Counted from the first letter of the stretch, positions 1 to 6,206 are shown. The stretch: DNA of 8,652 nt from JAEXNA01 sp050486105 (GCA_050486105.1 JBJHCR010000281.1:1-8652), one strand, 5' to 3'. The notes: a model not told the origin generated them from the sequence alone. A program made the numbers and translations.

Positions 1-81
1 CATGAGCAGAAAAGCAGCGCCGAGATAAAGAAACAAGAAGGCCAGGCGCCAAGGGTCGACGGCCTCGAGGGCTTCCATCAT
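1..81 (-). CDS. N-terminus of probable ABC transporter permease, FetB-like (partial)
   Basis: Only the first 27 codons lie in the window; the gene runs off the left edge in an open frame. The ATG at 81 overlaps the TGA of the upstream ATPase gene as ATGA, and a GGGAGG motif sits about eight bases upstream, so the start is well supported and translation is probably coupled. The visible peptide begins MMEALEAVDPWRL and continues into a hydrophobic stretch (AFLFLYLGAAFLL), which looks like the start of a first membrane helix. By position, directly after an ABC ATPase, it should be the cognate permease. The ATPase resembles FetA/YbbL, so a FetB/YbbM (UPF0014) permease is the best guess. That family name is inferred from context; 27 residues cannot prove it. 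Confidence 0.6.
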   Translation of the reverse strand, partial: MMEALEAVDPWRLAFLFLYLGAAFLLM

Positions 82-695
82 GACATCCTCCCTTGCTTCA
101 TCGAGATTCGCCGGCTGGTCAGACGATCAGCCTGGGTCTCGTCATGAGTGACCAGAATCAGTCCAGCCTCAGATTTCTCCAGCAACACCTCCACCATCTC
201 CACTCGAGCCGCGTCCAGTGACGAGGTCGGCTCGTCCAGCAGCAGAAAGGCTGGACGAATCGCCAGAGCCCGAGCCAAAGCCAGGCGCTGTCTCTCCCCT
301 TCAGAGAGGTCATCGGCCGATCTCTCGGCGGCTTCAATCAGGTCCACGGCTCGCAGCAGGGCCGCGCCATCGCTTTCGATTCCATGATAGAGCGCAGCAA
401 AACTCACATTTTCGCTCACCGACCCGGGAAACATGGCGGCCCGTTGGGCCAGAAGCACCAGGGAACGCCGCCATTGTCGCGGTCCAATCTCGGCCAAAGA
501 TCGTCCCTCCCAGCGTAGCTCGCCATTCCAATCCGGCTCCAAACCGGCTAGGGCGCGCAGCAGAGTGGTCTTGCCGGCCCCGGAAGGGCCCATCAGAGCC
601 ACGCGTTCTCCGGGGGACAGATGAAAACTTACGCCCCGCACGATCTCGGTCTCTCCACGACGCACCACCAGGTCCGAAACTCTGAGTCCCTTCAC
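78..695 (-). CDS. ABC transporter ATP-binding protein, FetA-like
   Basis: A complete single-domain ABC ATPase of about 205 residues. It shows Walker A (GPSGAGKTT, about residues 36-44), a Q-loop (LLAQRAAMFPG), the signature LSEGERQRLALARA (about 130-143), Walker B with catalytic Glu (FLLLDEPTSSLD, about 150-161) and the H-loop VTHDE. Small stand-alone ATPases with the WRRSL segment and a short tail after THDETQADR resemble FetA/YbbL, which with FetB is linked to iron export and peroxide tolerance in E. coli; substrate here is inferred. The start is uncertain. An ATG at 812 would overlap the chrB C-terminal gene by 56 bases and add a junk-like N-terminus, so I prefer the GTG at 695, which begins six residues before the DLVV strand; GTGs at 722 and 737 are alternatives. 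It lies 61 bases behind the ChrB genes and overlaps the next gene by four bases, so all four are probably one operon. Confidence 0.85.
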   Translation of the reverse strand: MKGLRVSDLVVRRGETEIVRGVSFHLSPGERVALMGPSGAGKTTLLRALAGLEPDWNGELRWEGRSLAEIGPRQWRRSLVLLAQRAAMFPGSVSENVSFAALYHGIESDGAALLRAVDLIEAAERSADDLSEGERQRLALARALAIRPAFLLLDEPTSSLDAARVEMVEVLLEKSEAGLILVTHDETQADRLTSRRISMKQGRMS

Positions 696-756
696 GATGA
701 AAGGGCCTGGAAGTGACAGCACAGCGAATTTGGGCACTCTAGTTTGATGAGCCTCA

Positions 757-1191
757 TCAAACCGTCGGCGGCCCTGTTGAGGCCTGTGGGGACAGCGCCG
801 CGTACAGACCATCCATCACCACACAACCTCTTTCGAGAGCCTCGTCATCACCGGCCGAGACCAGACGCAGACCTCGGAAGACGAGATCCACGCCGGCGCT
901 CTCCAGGGTTTCGTCCTCCTCACCCACGATGTCGGCGCCATGAATAATGTGAGCGATCTCTCGCAGAGTCTGGTCTTCCAACCCGTGGATCTCAAGTATC
1001 GTCTCGAAGGTACAGTTGTTTCCCCTATGGCCCCACTCGACCCCGAACATGTCGAACGGGATGGCGTCCTCCGGGGGTGAGGCGGGTTCACTTAAGAATA
1101 CAAACTCCGCCTCCGGGTCGAGGAAACGCCGTATTAGCCAGGCCGAGGCGATCCGGTCGACGTGAATGTTGGCACGAGTGCAGTAACGCAT
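757..1191 (-). CDS. chrB: ChrB C-terminal domain protein (chromate resistance protein)
   Basis: A 144-residue protein beginning MRYCTRANIHVDRIASAW. The run of CTRANIHVDRIASAWLI, a PFDMFGVEWGHRGNNCTFE segment and the IAHIIHGADI helix match the C-terminal domain of ChrB (the Chrome_Resist family), the chromate-responsive protein found beside ChrA. Full-length ChrB is usually one protein of about 300 residues; here the two domains are separate genes in the same order. The frame stays open upstream to 1335, but the ATG at 1191 is preceded by AGGAG at good spacing and by the typical domain start, so the longer reading is rejected. The stop of the N-terminal-domain gene is only 13 bases upstream. 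Conserved His, Asp, Cys and Glu residues could bind metal or oxyanion, which is inferred. Likely role: chromate-dependent control of, or support for, ChrA efflux. Confidence 0.88.
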   Translation of the reverse strand: MRYCTRANIHVDRIASAWLIRRFLDPEAEFVFLSEPASPPEDAIPFDMFGVEWGHRGNNCTFETILEIHGLEDQTLREIAHIIHGADIVGEEDETLESAGVDLVFRGLRLVSAGDDEALERGCVVMDGLYAALSPQASTGPPTV

Positions 1192-1204
1192 TTGCTCTCC
1201 TGTG

Positions 1205-1720
1205 TTAGATGTCCCAGTGGACGGAGTCGGGATATTGCTCGTCAAGCGCGTGGCGGATCTCCTTGAGTTGCTCCTCCAGCACGGGTTCGAGTGAGCTGCC
1301 GAAGTAGGATAGCCTTCGTGAACGGAGATAAGCAATGCGGACGTTTTTCAGCTCGGTCTCAGCCTTTTCCATGGTCTCGGGTGAAAGGTTCCCCTTAAGC
1401 TCCTCCAATCGAGCTTGGAGGGAGGCGAGTCTCACGTCGGCCAGCTTGCGAAACGCTTCGATCAGGCGGGGTTCTCCTTGGGGCAAGGTCGTTTGGCTAC
1501 GGAAAAGGTGGTAGGTGCCACCCATCTCTTCGATAGCCATCGCGATGTAATGCATGTTTTCATCCAACTCCGGGCGGGCCGGGAGAAGGCAGACTGCGTC
1601 CTGCAAATAGAGCGCACCTAACCGCTGCAGCTTTCGCCAGATCTGAAGGCGCAAGCGGCTGGGCCGGCTGGGGATCTTGTAGATCAGAAGGATCCAGTCT
1701 TTCGGCAATTTGGTTTCCAT
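1205..1720 (-). CDS. chrB: ChrB N-terminal domain protein
   Basis: A 171-residue protein. The opening DWILLIYKIPSRPSRLRLQIWRKL and the following LGALYLQDAVCLLP match the start of ChrB N-terminal domains, where a WLLL.YxLP strand is followed by an R-rich helix and a GA..L.DGVYLLP strand. The middle (about residues 85-150) is strongly helical and charged and probably coiled. The gene ends with its own TAA-type stop region at 1205, and the ChrB C-terminal half follows 13 bases later as a separate gene with its own ribosome binding site, so this is a split ChrB and not a frameshifted one. The ATG at 1720 has no clear Shine-Dalgarno site, and a palindrome at 1728-1743 lies right upstream, so expression may use a very short leader and be controlled there. 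Known ChrB proteins regulate chrA; that role is inferred here. Confidence 0.85.
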   Translation of the reverse strand: METKLPKDWILLIYKIPSRPSRLRLQIWRKLQRLGALYLQDAVCLLPARPELDENMHYIAMAIEEMGGTYHLFRSQTTLPQGEPRLIEAFRKLADVRLASLQARLEELKGNLSPETMEKAETELKNVRIAYLRSRRLSYFGSSLEPVLEEQLKEIRHALDEQYPDSVHWDI

Positions 1721-1727
1721 GACAATA

Positions 1728-1743
1728 TGTAACAGGTGTTACA
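1728..1743. promoter_or_regulatory. Candidate operator: 7-2-7 perfect inverted repeat
   Basis: TGTAACA-GG-TGTTACA is a perfect inverted repeat with 7-base arms and a 2-base centre. It lies in the 48-bp gap between the divergent chrB and chrA genes, 7 bases from the chrB start and 25 from the chrA start. Size and place fit a dimeric repressor site that could control both genes at once. Which regulator binds (ChrB itself or an unlinked one) cannot be told from sequence. Confidence 0.55.
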
Positions 1744-1768
1744 CGTAAGTGAGTCTAAACGACTAGGA

Positions 1769-3139
1769 ATGACTCGTCAAGACAACCCGACGCCCGACTC
1801 AGAGCAGATGGCCCGGGAGGAAGGCCTCGCACCGGCCCCCACTCTTGCCCAGGCAACTCGAGTATGGGTAGAGGTTGCCATCTACAGCTTCGGAGGGCCG
1901 GCAGGACAAATCTCGGTCATGCATCGCCTGCTGGTGGAGAAACATCGTTGGGTCCGCGAAAGCAGCTTTTTGCACGCGCTCAACTATTGCATGCTGTTGC
2001 CCGGTCCGGAGGCACAGCAGCTTGCCACCTACCTGGGTTGGTTGCTGCACCGCACGCGGGGCGGCCTGATTGCCGGACTGCTTTTCATCCTGCCGGGCTT
2101 TCTGTCTATCCTGGCGCTCAGTCTCATTTACGCTGCCTATTACGACACTCATCTGGTGCAGGCGCTCTTTTTCGGAATCAAGGCCGCGGTGTTGGCCATT
2201 GTTTTGGAGGCGGTGACTCGAATCGGCAAGCGGGCGCTGAAGAATCGTGTCATGATCGCGCTAAGCGTGCTGTCCTTCGTAGCCATCTTTTTTTTCCGGG
2301 TCTCCTTTCCACTCATTATCCTGGCTGCAGGCCTGATCGGCTACTTCGGTGGCAAAATCCGGCTGGAAACGTTCTACGTTATCAAAGGTCATCAGGTGGA
2401 GGCCGAAGACCCACCCATTCGGCCGCCGTTTTCGCGAGCGATGGTGATGATCGTAACCTGGCTCGCACTCTGGTGGATCCCGGTGGGGCTTCTCGCCTTT
2501 TTCTTGGGCAAAGGACATGTGCTGGTGGCGGAGGGGGTCTTTTTTAGCAAGGCGGCGACGGTAACTTTTGGTGGCGCCTATGCGGTGCTGGCCTACATCG
2601 CTCAGCAGGCCGTTGAGGTGTATGGCTGGCTCAGGCCTGGCGAGATGCTAGACGGAATCGGCATGGCGGAGACCACGCCCGGTCCGCTGATTCAGGTCGT
2701 TCAGTTCGTGGGCTTCATGGGCGCCTACCGGGATCCTGGCGGTTGGCATCCGCTGCTGGCGGGCTTCTTTGGCTCGCTGATAACGGTGTGGGTAACTTAC
2801 TGCCCTTGCTTCCTTTGGATCCTGACTGGCGCCCCTTACATCGAGTACCTCCGTGGGCACAAAGGTCTGACTACGGCCTTGTCGGCCATCACCGCGGCGG
2901 TGGTCGGAGTCATCATGAACTTGGCGGTTTGGTTCTCCATACACACTCTCTTCCAAACCGTCGACGAGCTGAGCTACGGCCCCATCCATCTTAGTGTGCC
3001 GGTCTGGGCCACCCTGGATCCCGCCGCACTTGTCATCACGATTGCTGCGATGGTGGCCATGCTTCGGTTTCATGTCGGGCTCTTTCCTACCCTCGGGGTT
3101 AGCGGGCTGTTGGGCGGCTTGGTCTACTGGCTCCGCTAG
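1769..3139 (+). CDS. chrA: Chromate efflux transporter ChrA (CHR family, long chain)
   Basis: A 456-residue polytopic membrane protein of the CHR family, which exports chromate across the inner membrane. Both homologous halves are present. The first has SFGGPAGQIS (about residues 40-49), then LNYCMLLPGPEAQQLATYLGW (near 72-91) with the family's PGPEAQQLA motif, followed by long hydrophobic helices. The second repeats the pattern as TFGGAYAVLAYIAQQAVE and GMAETTPGPLIQVVQFVGF. Length fits the long-chain, two-domain type. The frame is open to a GTG at 1736, but that codon falls inside the operator palindrome and adds an unlikely peptide; the ATG at 1769, a few bases after an AGGA, is preferred, and an ATG at 1808 is also possible. 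It diverges from the split chrB genes and ends just before a strong terminator. Confidence 0.95.
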   Translation: MTRQDNPTPDSEQMAREEGLAPAPTLAQATRVWVEVAIYSFGGPAGQISVMHRLLVEKHRWVRESSFLHALNYCMLLPGPEAQQLATYLGWLLHRTRGGLIAGLLFILPGFLSILALSLIYAAYYDTHLVQALFFGIKAAVLAIVLEAVTRIGKRALKNRVMIALSVLSFVAIFFFRVSFPLIILAAGLIGYFGGKIRLETFYVIKGHQVEAEDPPIRPPFSRAMVMIVTWLALWWIPVGLLAFFLGKGHVLVAEGVFFSKAATVTFGGAYAVLAYIAQQAVEVYGWLRPGEMLDGIGMAETTPGPLIQVVQFVGFMGAYRDPGGWHPLLAGFFGSLITVWVTYCPCFLWILTGAPYIEYLRGHKGLTTALSAITAAVVGVIMNLAVWFSIHTLFQTVDELSYGPIHLSVPVWATLDPAALVITIAAMVAMLRFHVGLFPTLGVSGLLGGLVYWLR

Positions 3140-3141
3140 AC

Positions 3142-3179
3142 AAAAGCGACCCCTTCCCGAAGGTTGAGGTCGCTCTTTT
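3142..3179. terminator. Bidirectional Rho-independent terminator
   Basis: The arms AGCGACC (3145-3151) and GGTCGCT (3168-3174) form a 7-bp stem, with a small nested CCTT/AAGG stem in the loop. The stem is followed by CTTTT on the plus strand and, read on the minus strand, by GCTTTTG. It sits three bases past the chrA stop and about 40 bases past the end of the converging small minus-strand gene, so it can stop both. Confidence 0.8.
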
Positions 3180-3220
3180 GTGGGTGTCTGTCCAACCAGG
3201 TGCCGGTCGGCTTTCTTGAG

Positions 3221-3478
3221 TCAGGATGGAGGCTGGTCGTCGTTAAAGTGCTCCCAGCATAACTGACCGATCTCCGAATCGTAGCCCTGGACAAGATCTC
3301 GAATAGTGAGATTTTCTACTTCGGTAGGTACTCCATTGGCCAGCTTTTCTCGTCGGTCCTTACCGTTGGACTCCATGTGAAAGTAAAAAAGATTGTCCTC
3401 GTGCCCCATCTCAAAGCTCCCTAGGGAACGCAAGAGACGGAACCGAACGATGGCCTGAGCCATTTTGATGACATTCAT
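3221..3478 (-). CDS. Small hypothetical protein (85 aa)
   Basis: I do not recognise this protein. It is 85 residues, begins MNVIKMAQAIVRFRLLRSLG with a basic, possibly amphipathic helix, and ends in an acidic, Trp-containing tail (CWEHFNDDQPPS). No membrane segment, signal peptide or metal motif is visible; the single Cys is near the end. The gene is convincing because AAAGGAGGTC, an almost perfect Shine-Dalgarno sequence, stands five bases before the ATG. It follows the nucleoside phosphorylase gene on the same strand after 157 bases and converges on chrA, sharing its terminator. The middle (DNLFYFHMESNGKDRREK, then a TIRDLVQGYDSEI helix) looks like a small folded domain. Function unknown. 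Confidence 0.72.
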   Translation of the reverse strand: MNVIKMAQAIVRFRLLRSLGSFEMGHEDNLFYFHMESNGKDRREKLANGVPTEVENLTIRDLVQGYDSEIGQLCWEHFNDDQPPS

Positions 3479-3488
3479 GGCGACCTCC
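3479..3488 (-). promoter_or_regulatory. Strong Shine-Dalgarno site of the 85-aa gene
   Basis: Read on the minus strand this is AAGGAGGTCGCC directly before the ATG at 3478. The eight-base AAGGAGGT core is fully complementary to the 16S rRNA tail at five-base spacing, which predicts strong initiation and supports a real, well expressed gene. Confidence 0.75.
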
Positions 3489-3635
3489 TTTTCAGGACTG
3501 TTTAGTCAGGGAGGCGTCCTGCCGCAAAGACCTTCCCCAAACAAAGTTTGAGTCTAGAAATCAAGTCCTGATACGCTGCTGAACCAGCAAAGTCCAGCAA
3601 GGTTTTGCCTTATTCAACAAAACATCTTCCGACCT

Positions 3636-4466
3636 CTATTCAGTCATGGCTTCCAAAGTCTTGACCAACAGCCGCCGAAACATGGGACCGGTCTTGCGGG
3701 CGGTGGCCAAAACTTCGGCCTCATCGGCATGATGCCCTGAATCCGGAATAGCGATATCGCTGATCACGGCAATTCCTGCCACCCGCATGTCTCGATGTCT
3801 GGCGATGATGACTTCGGGAACGGTGGACATTCCAATGCTGTCTGCTCCCAGTTTCATCAACATTCGCAGTTCAGACTTGGTGAAGAAGACCGGGCCATTG
3901 ATGGAGCAATAGACGCCCTCGTGCAACGGGATCTGCTCCTGCATGGCGACCTTTTTGATGAGGTCGCGATAGGCCGGATCGTAGGCATCGAACATGACCG
4001 GAAATCGTGGTCCTATAGCGGGGTCGTTCGGCCCCACCAGGGGATTGGTCCCGGTGAAATTGATGTGATCGCTGATCAGCATCAAGTCCCCTGATTTGTG
4101 GTGATAATTGAGTCCCCCGGTGGCGGCGGTGACGATTAGGGATTCAACCCCTAGCTCGTGGAACACTGCCACGGGGATGGTGCACTCCGCCTGAGTATAA
4201 CCTTCATAGGTATGGAAGCGGCCCTGCATCAGAACCACCGAACGACCACCGAGTTCTCCGAAGACGAGGTTCCCTTTGTGTCCGGGCGCCGTGGTTTGGG
4301 GAAATCCGGGTATTTCGGAGTACGGAACGACTTGGGCGTCGTTGGCCTCATCGGCCAACTCTCCGAGCCCAGAACCCAGAATCAGAGCGATGTCTGGTTT
4401 CCGTTGGACTTTATCTTTGAGATAATCCGCAGCCTCACGAATTCGTCCCTGTACCTTACTCGTCAT
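3636..4466 (-). CDS. Purine nucleoside phosphorylase, trimeric (PNP/MTAP) family
   Basis: A 276-residue enzyme of purine salvage that splits a purine nucleoside with phosphate into base and ribose-1-phosphate. Family landmarks are ILGSGLGELAD (phosphate Ser near 32), PGHKGN, GRFHTYEGY (Arg 83, His 85, Tyr 87), ATGGLNYHHKSGDLMLISDHIN, and GADSIGMSTVPEVIIARH near 207-225. Length fits the trimeric class. The base pocket is odd: where typical PNPs read GPxFET, with Glu holding the purine, this one reads GPVFFT (Phe 195), and the usual Asn of the xxTN motif is Asp (VISD, Asp 237). Substrate preference may therefore differ from guanosine/inosine. Start: the ATG at 4472 has GAGG only two bases away, while the ATG at 4466 has it at eight, so 4466 is chosen. 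It is probably transcribed from the divergent gap beside the 104-aa gene. Confidence 0.9.
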   Translation of the reverse strand: MTSKVQGRIREAADYLKDKVQRKPDIALILGSGLGELADEANDAQVVPYSEIPGFPQTTAPGHKGNLVFGELGGRSVVLMQGRFHTYEGYTQAECTIPVAVFHELGVESLIVTAATGGLNYHHKSGDLMLISDHINFTGTNPLVGPNDPAIGPRFPVMFDAYDPAYRDLIKKVAMQEQIPLHEGVYCSINGPVFFTKSELRMLMKLGADSIGMSTVPEVIIARHRDMRVAGIAVISDIAIPDSGHHADEAEVLATARKTGPMFRRLLVKTLEAMTE

Positions 4467-4499
4467 CGCCATATCCTCGCTTTCAATTCCAATCCGGGG

Positions 4500-4528
4500 T
4501 TGCGCCCGGAGTCGGCTTTTTGTATTCT
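4500..4528 (+). promoter_or_regulatory. Candidate promoter of the 104-aa gene
   Basis: TTGCGC (4500-4505) and TATTCT (4523-4528) are separated by exactly 17 bases and lie about 70 bases upstream of the GTG at 4600. Read on the minus strand the same AT-rich block gives TAGAAT, a good -10 box for the divergent phosphorylase gene, so the two promoters may overlap. The -35 matches are weak. Confidence 0.35.
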
Positions 4529-4599
4529 AGGGCGTCGAGTTCCTGCCCAGACAGTTTCCAGGGCCCTGGGACCGACCGAAGTGAAAGTGAGGAATCATC

Positions 4600-4914
4600 G
4601 TGGCCAAAGGTTCAGCTAAGAAACCAAAGGAATCGAAATGCCGCGGATCCAGCGCCCCCCTCGAAGGTCGAGACTGGGTCCGGATCGGCGGTAGCACCTG
4701 GCTCCGCGAAGTCGCAGAGAAGCAAGGAAAGTTCATCCCAGTCGAATATCGAGACAAGAGTGGTGCGGAGTTCGTCCGAGAGCGCGCAGCCCGGGCAGAG
4801 GAAGCCGAGAAGGCCCCGCTGCGCCAGGAAGCTCCCTCTATCGAGGACACCATCCCTCAGGCCGATCCACCCATTGAGGACGCCACCTACGAAACGGTGG
4901 GAACTGCCGAGTAA
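4600..4914 (+). CDS. Small charged hypothetical protein (104 aa)
   Basis: Starts at GTG with GTGAGG eight bases upstream, a well-placed ribosome binding site. The protein is soluble and strongly charged in blocks: a Lys/Ser-rich N-terminus (MAKGSAKKPKESKCRG), a short core with two Trp (DWVRIGGSTWLREVAEKQGKF, about residues 25-45), an Arg/Glu/Ala helix (about 55-75) and an acidic Pro-containing tail. The core could be a small beta-rich or DNA/RNA-contacting module, but I do not recognise a family. Longer frames on both strands across this stretch lack ribosome sites and read as low-complexity translation. It diverges from the phosphorylase gene and ends before a strong terminator, so it is probably a single-gene transcript. 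Function unknown. Confidence 0.7.
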   Translation: MAKGSAKKPKESKCRGSSAPLEGRDWVRIGGSTWLREVAEKQGKFIPVEYRDKSGAEFVRERAARAEEAEKAPLRQEAPSIEDTIPQADPPIEDATYETVGTAE

Positions 4915-4940
4915 CTCAGCCTTCGGGGCTTTGAACTTAC

Positions 4941-4993
4941 GACGACCTCTCTGCTGCGACGAAAAGTCAATACGCGGGAGGTCGTCTCTTTTT
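4941..4993 (+). terminator. Rho-independent terminator after the 104-aa gene
   Basis: GACGACCTC (4941-4949) pairs perfectly with GAGGTCGTC (4978-4986), a 9-bp GC-rich stem with a 28-base loop, followed by TCTTTTT (4987-4993). It ends only 19 bases before the ATG of the next gene at 5013, so it also lies in that gene's leader and could act as an attenuator. The long loop makes it less typical than the chrA terminator. Confidence 0.75.
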
Positions 4994-5012
4994 ACAGAAA
5001 ACTGCTCAGAAC

Positions 5013-5930
5013 ATGATGACTCCGCTAGAACACCCCGATGACGAAAGATTTTACATCGAGAATATCGAGCCGCTGATCGTCAACGTAGACCAACACGGAG
5101 AAGTGCTGATTTTTCTTTTCCGCTGTCCGGTCACCGACTTCGAAGTGACCGCCAAAGTGAACCCCAGGGCCCCCTTGAGTACCTCCCAGCGAGCCGTCAC
5201 TCGGTCTTCCCCGCGACTCCAAGGAATTCTCCAAAACGCCTTGGCCCCCGAAAGTGTGAAAAGACCGACGTCCCTTGGCCCTACAGCGGCCTATACGGTG
5301 AGTGAGATCGAAGAAGCCGCTTGCGACGCCTTCGAATCGGTGAGTCGAGACTTCTTGTGGGATGGGACGCGCTGGACCCATTGGGAGGCCAACGATTTTG
5401 TGCTCGAGTTTATCGAATACTCTGAGCAACTCGAAGGTATCGCCCCCGAGCAACGCGCCACCCTGCAAAAGGTCTTGCGCTGCGTAGCCCAGGCCGACGG
5501 AGTGGTGTACCCCTCGGAATACCAGCTATTGGAGATGCTGCTGGGTGACTTCCGCTCCTCGAGCGAGCGAGAATCCCTTCCCAGCACTACCGAACTTCGC
5601 AAACTAGAAAGTCGAACCCTAGCTTCGGCGGTGGTTTGCCTCGGCTATGCCGTGGCCTATATCGACGGCCAACTCTCAAGCACCGAAGAAGAGTTGTTGT
5701 CTTTGATCTGTGAGCAATTGGGACTGGGAATCCTCAAGCAATGGGAACTCAAGCGCACCGCTCAAGCGTTCTGTGTGGACGAACAGTTCGCCAAGGTCTA
5801 CGCCGAAGGCCCACCAAGCAACGAGGCCAGACTTGAAGCCTACAAATTTGGCCGAGGCCTGGGCTTGACTATCACCGAACTCAAGGAATTGGAGTGGCGA
5901 TTTCTGAAGCGTTCAGGCCTGGACGACTGA
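5013..5930 (+). CDS. Protein with two TerB-like segments (305 aa)
   Basis: A cytoplasmic, acidic protein with no signal or membrane segment. The N-terminal part (about residues 18-50) is beta-rich and holds a FRCPVTDFEV segment. The rest is helical and contains two stretches of TerB type, where a helix is followed by a DG turn and an acidic helix: LRCVAQADGVVYPSEYQLLEMLL (about 155-177) and GYAVAYIDGQLSSTEEELLSLI (about 211-232). TerB-like domains are metal-binding helical folds found with tellurite resistance, DnaJ and many stress or conflict systems; the exact role here is unknown. The ATG at 5013 (ATGATG) lacks a clear Shine-Dalgarno site, and the terminator just upstream leaves little room for a promoter, so it may depend on readthrough from the 104-aa gene. 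The MITE-like element follows 24 bases after the stop. Confidence 0.8.
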   Translation: MMTPLEHPDDERFYIENIEPLIVNVDQHGEVLIFLFRCPVTDFEVTAKVNPRAPLSTSQRAVTRSSPRLQGILQNALAPESVKRPTSLGPTAAYTVSEIEEAACDAFESVSRDFLWDGTRWTHWEANDFVLEFIEYSEQLEGIAPEQRATLQKVLRCVAQADGVVYPSEYQLLEMLLGDFRSSSERESLPSTTELRKLESRTLASAVVCLGYAVAYIDGQLSSTEEELLSLICEQLGLGILKQWELKRTAQAFCVDEQFAKVYAEGPPSNEARLEAYKFGRGLGLTITELKELEWRFLKRSGLDD

Positions 5931-5954
5931 AGCGCTCTTCTTAGGGCCGGGCTC

Positions 5955-6206
5955 CTAGGAGGCTGCTGAATTAGGGCGTGTCGCGAGACTCGTTCATCAC
6001 CCACTTCGTGGGGCCACCCGCTACGCAGGTTCCCGGTCCATGCGAAATCGTTTGAAAGCCGCAGGCGTTCCCGAAGGGCCATCCGCCTGACGAGCACCCG
6101 CCGAAGGTGGGTGTTGTCCTTCGTCTCGGGCACCTTCGGTGAACGCTTCGCTTGCGGTCCGCAAGCGAAAGACGTTACGTCCCCGTTTAAATCAGCAGCC
6201 TCCTAG
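5955..6206. mobile_element. MITE-like non-autonomous element, 244 bp plus CTAG flanks
   Basis: The ends read CTAGGAGGCTGCTGA (5955-5969) and its exact reverse complement TCAGCAGCCTCCTAG (6192-6206). The outer CTAG on each side may be a 4-bp target duplication (5955-5958 and 6203-6206), leaving a 244-bp element with 11-bp perfect termini starting GAGGCTGCTGA; a TA duplication with longer termini is equally possible because CTAG is palindromic. Termini of this kind occur on insertion sequences of the IS5 and related groups. No transposase fits inside; the interior is a series of small hairpins. The frames crossing the element read as noise. Family assignment is inference. Confidence 0.65.
6000..6169. 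repeat. Cluster of GAA/TTC-loop hairpins inside the element
   Basis: Successive stem-loops are visible: CCCAC-TTC-GTGGG (6000-6012), CCC-GAA-GGG (6070-6078), CACCCGCC-GAA-GGTGGGTG with one G-T pair (6095-6113), CACC-TTC-GGTG (6131-6141) and TTCGCTTGCG-GTC-CGCAAGCGAA, a 10-bp perfect stem (6147-6169). GCGTTC (6065-6070) can also pair with GAACGC (6141-6146). With the terminal repeats, a transcript could fold into a branched structure. Confidence 0.6.

Noticed and set aside
1192..1335. N-terminal extension of the chrB C-terminal gene to 1335
   Set aside because: It would overlap the chrB N-terminal gene by 131 bases and has no family similarity; AGGAG marks the ATG at 1191.
1736..1768. GTG at 1736 as the chrA start
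   Set aside because: It lies inside the operator palindrome and adds 11 residues without family support; the ATG at 1769 is better.
3538..3550. Small inverted repeat CAAAC-AAA-GTTTG upstream of the 85-aa gene
   Set aside because: Five-base arms only, and no clear promoter boxes around it.
4558..4569. Perfect 12-base palindrome CCAGGGCCCTGG in the leader of the 104-aa gene
   Set aside because: Short, pure GC/AT-symmetric word that arises easily in GC-rich DNA, with no second copy or promoter link seen.
4520..5041. Long plus-strand frame of 173 codons overlapping the 104-aa gene
   Set aside because: No ribosome site; it reads as Ser/Arg/Pro-rich out-of-frame translation and crosses the terminator, while the GTG at 4600 in another frame has a good Shine-Dalgarno site.
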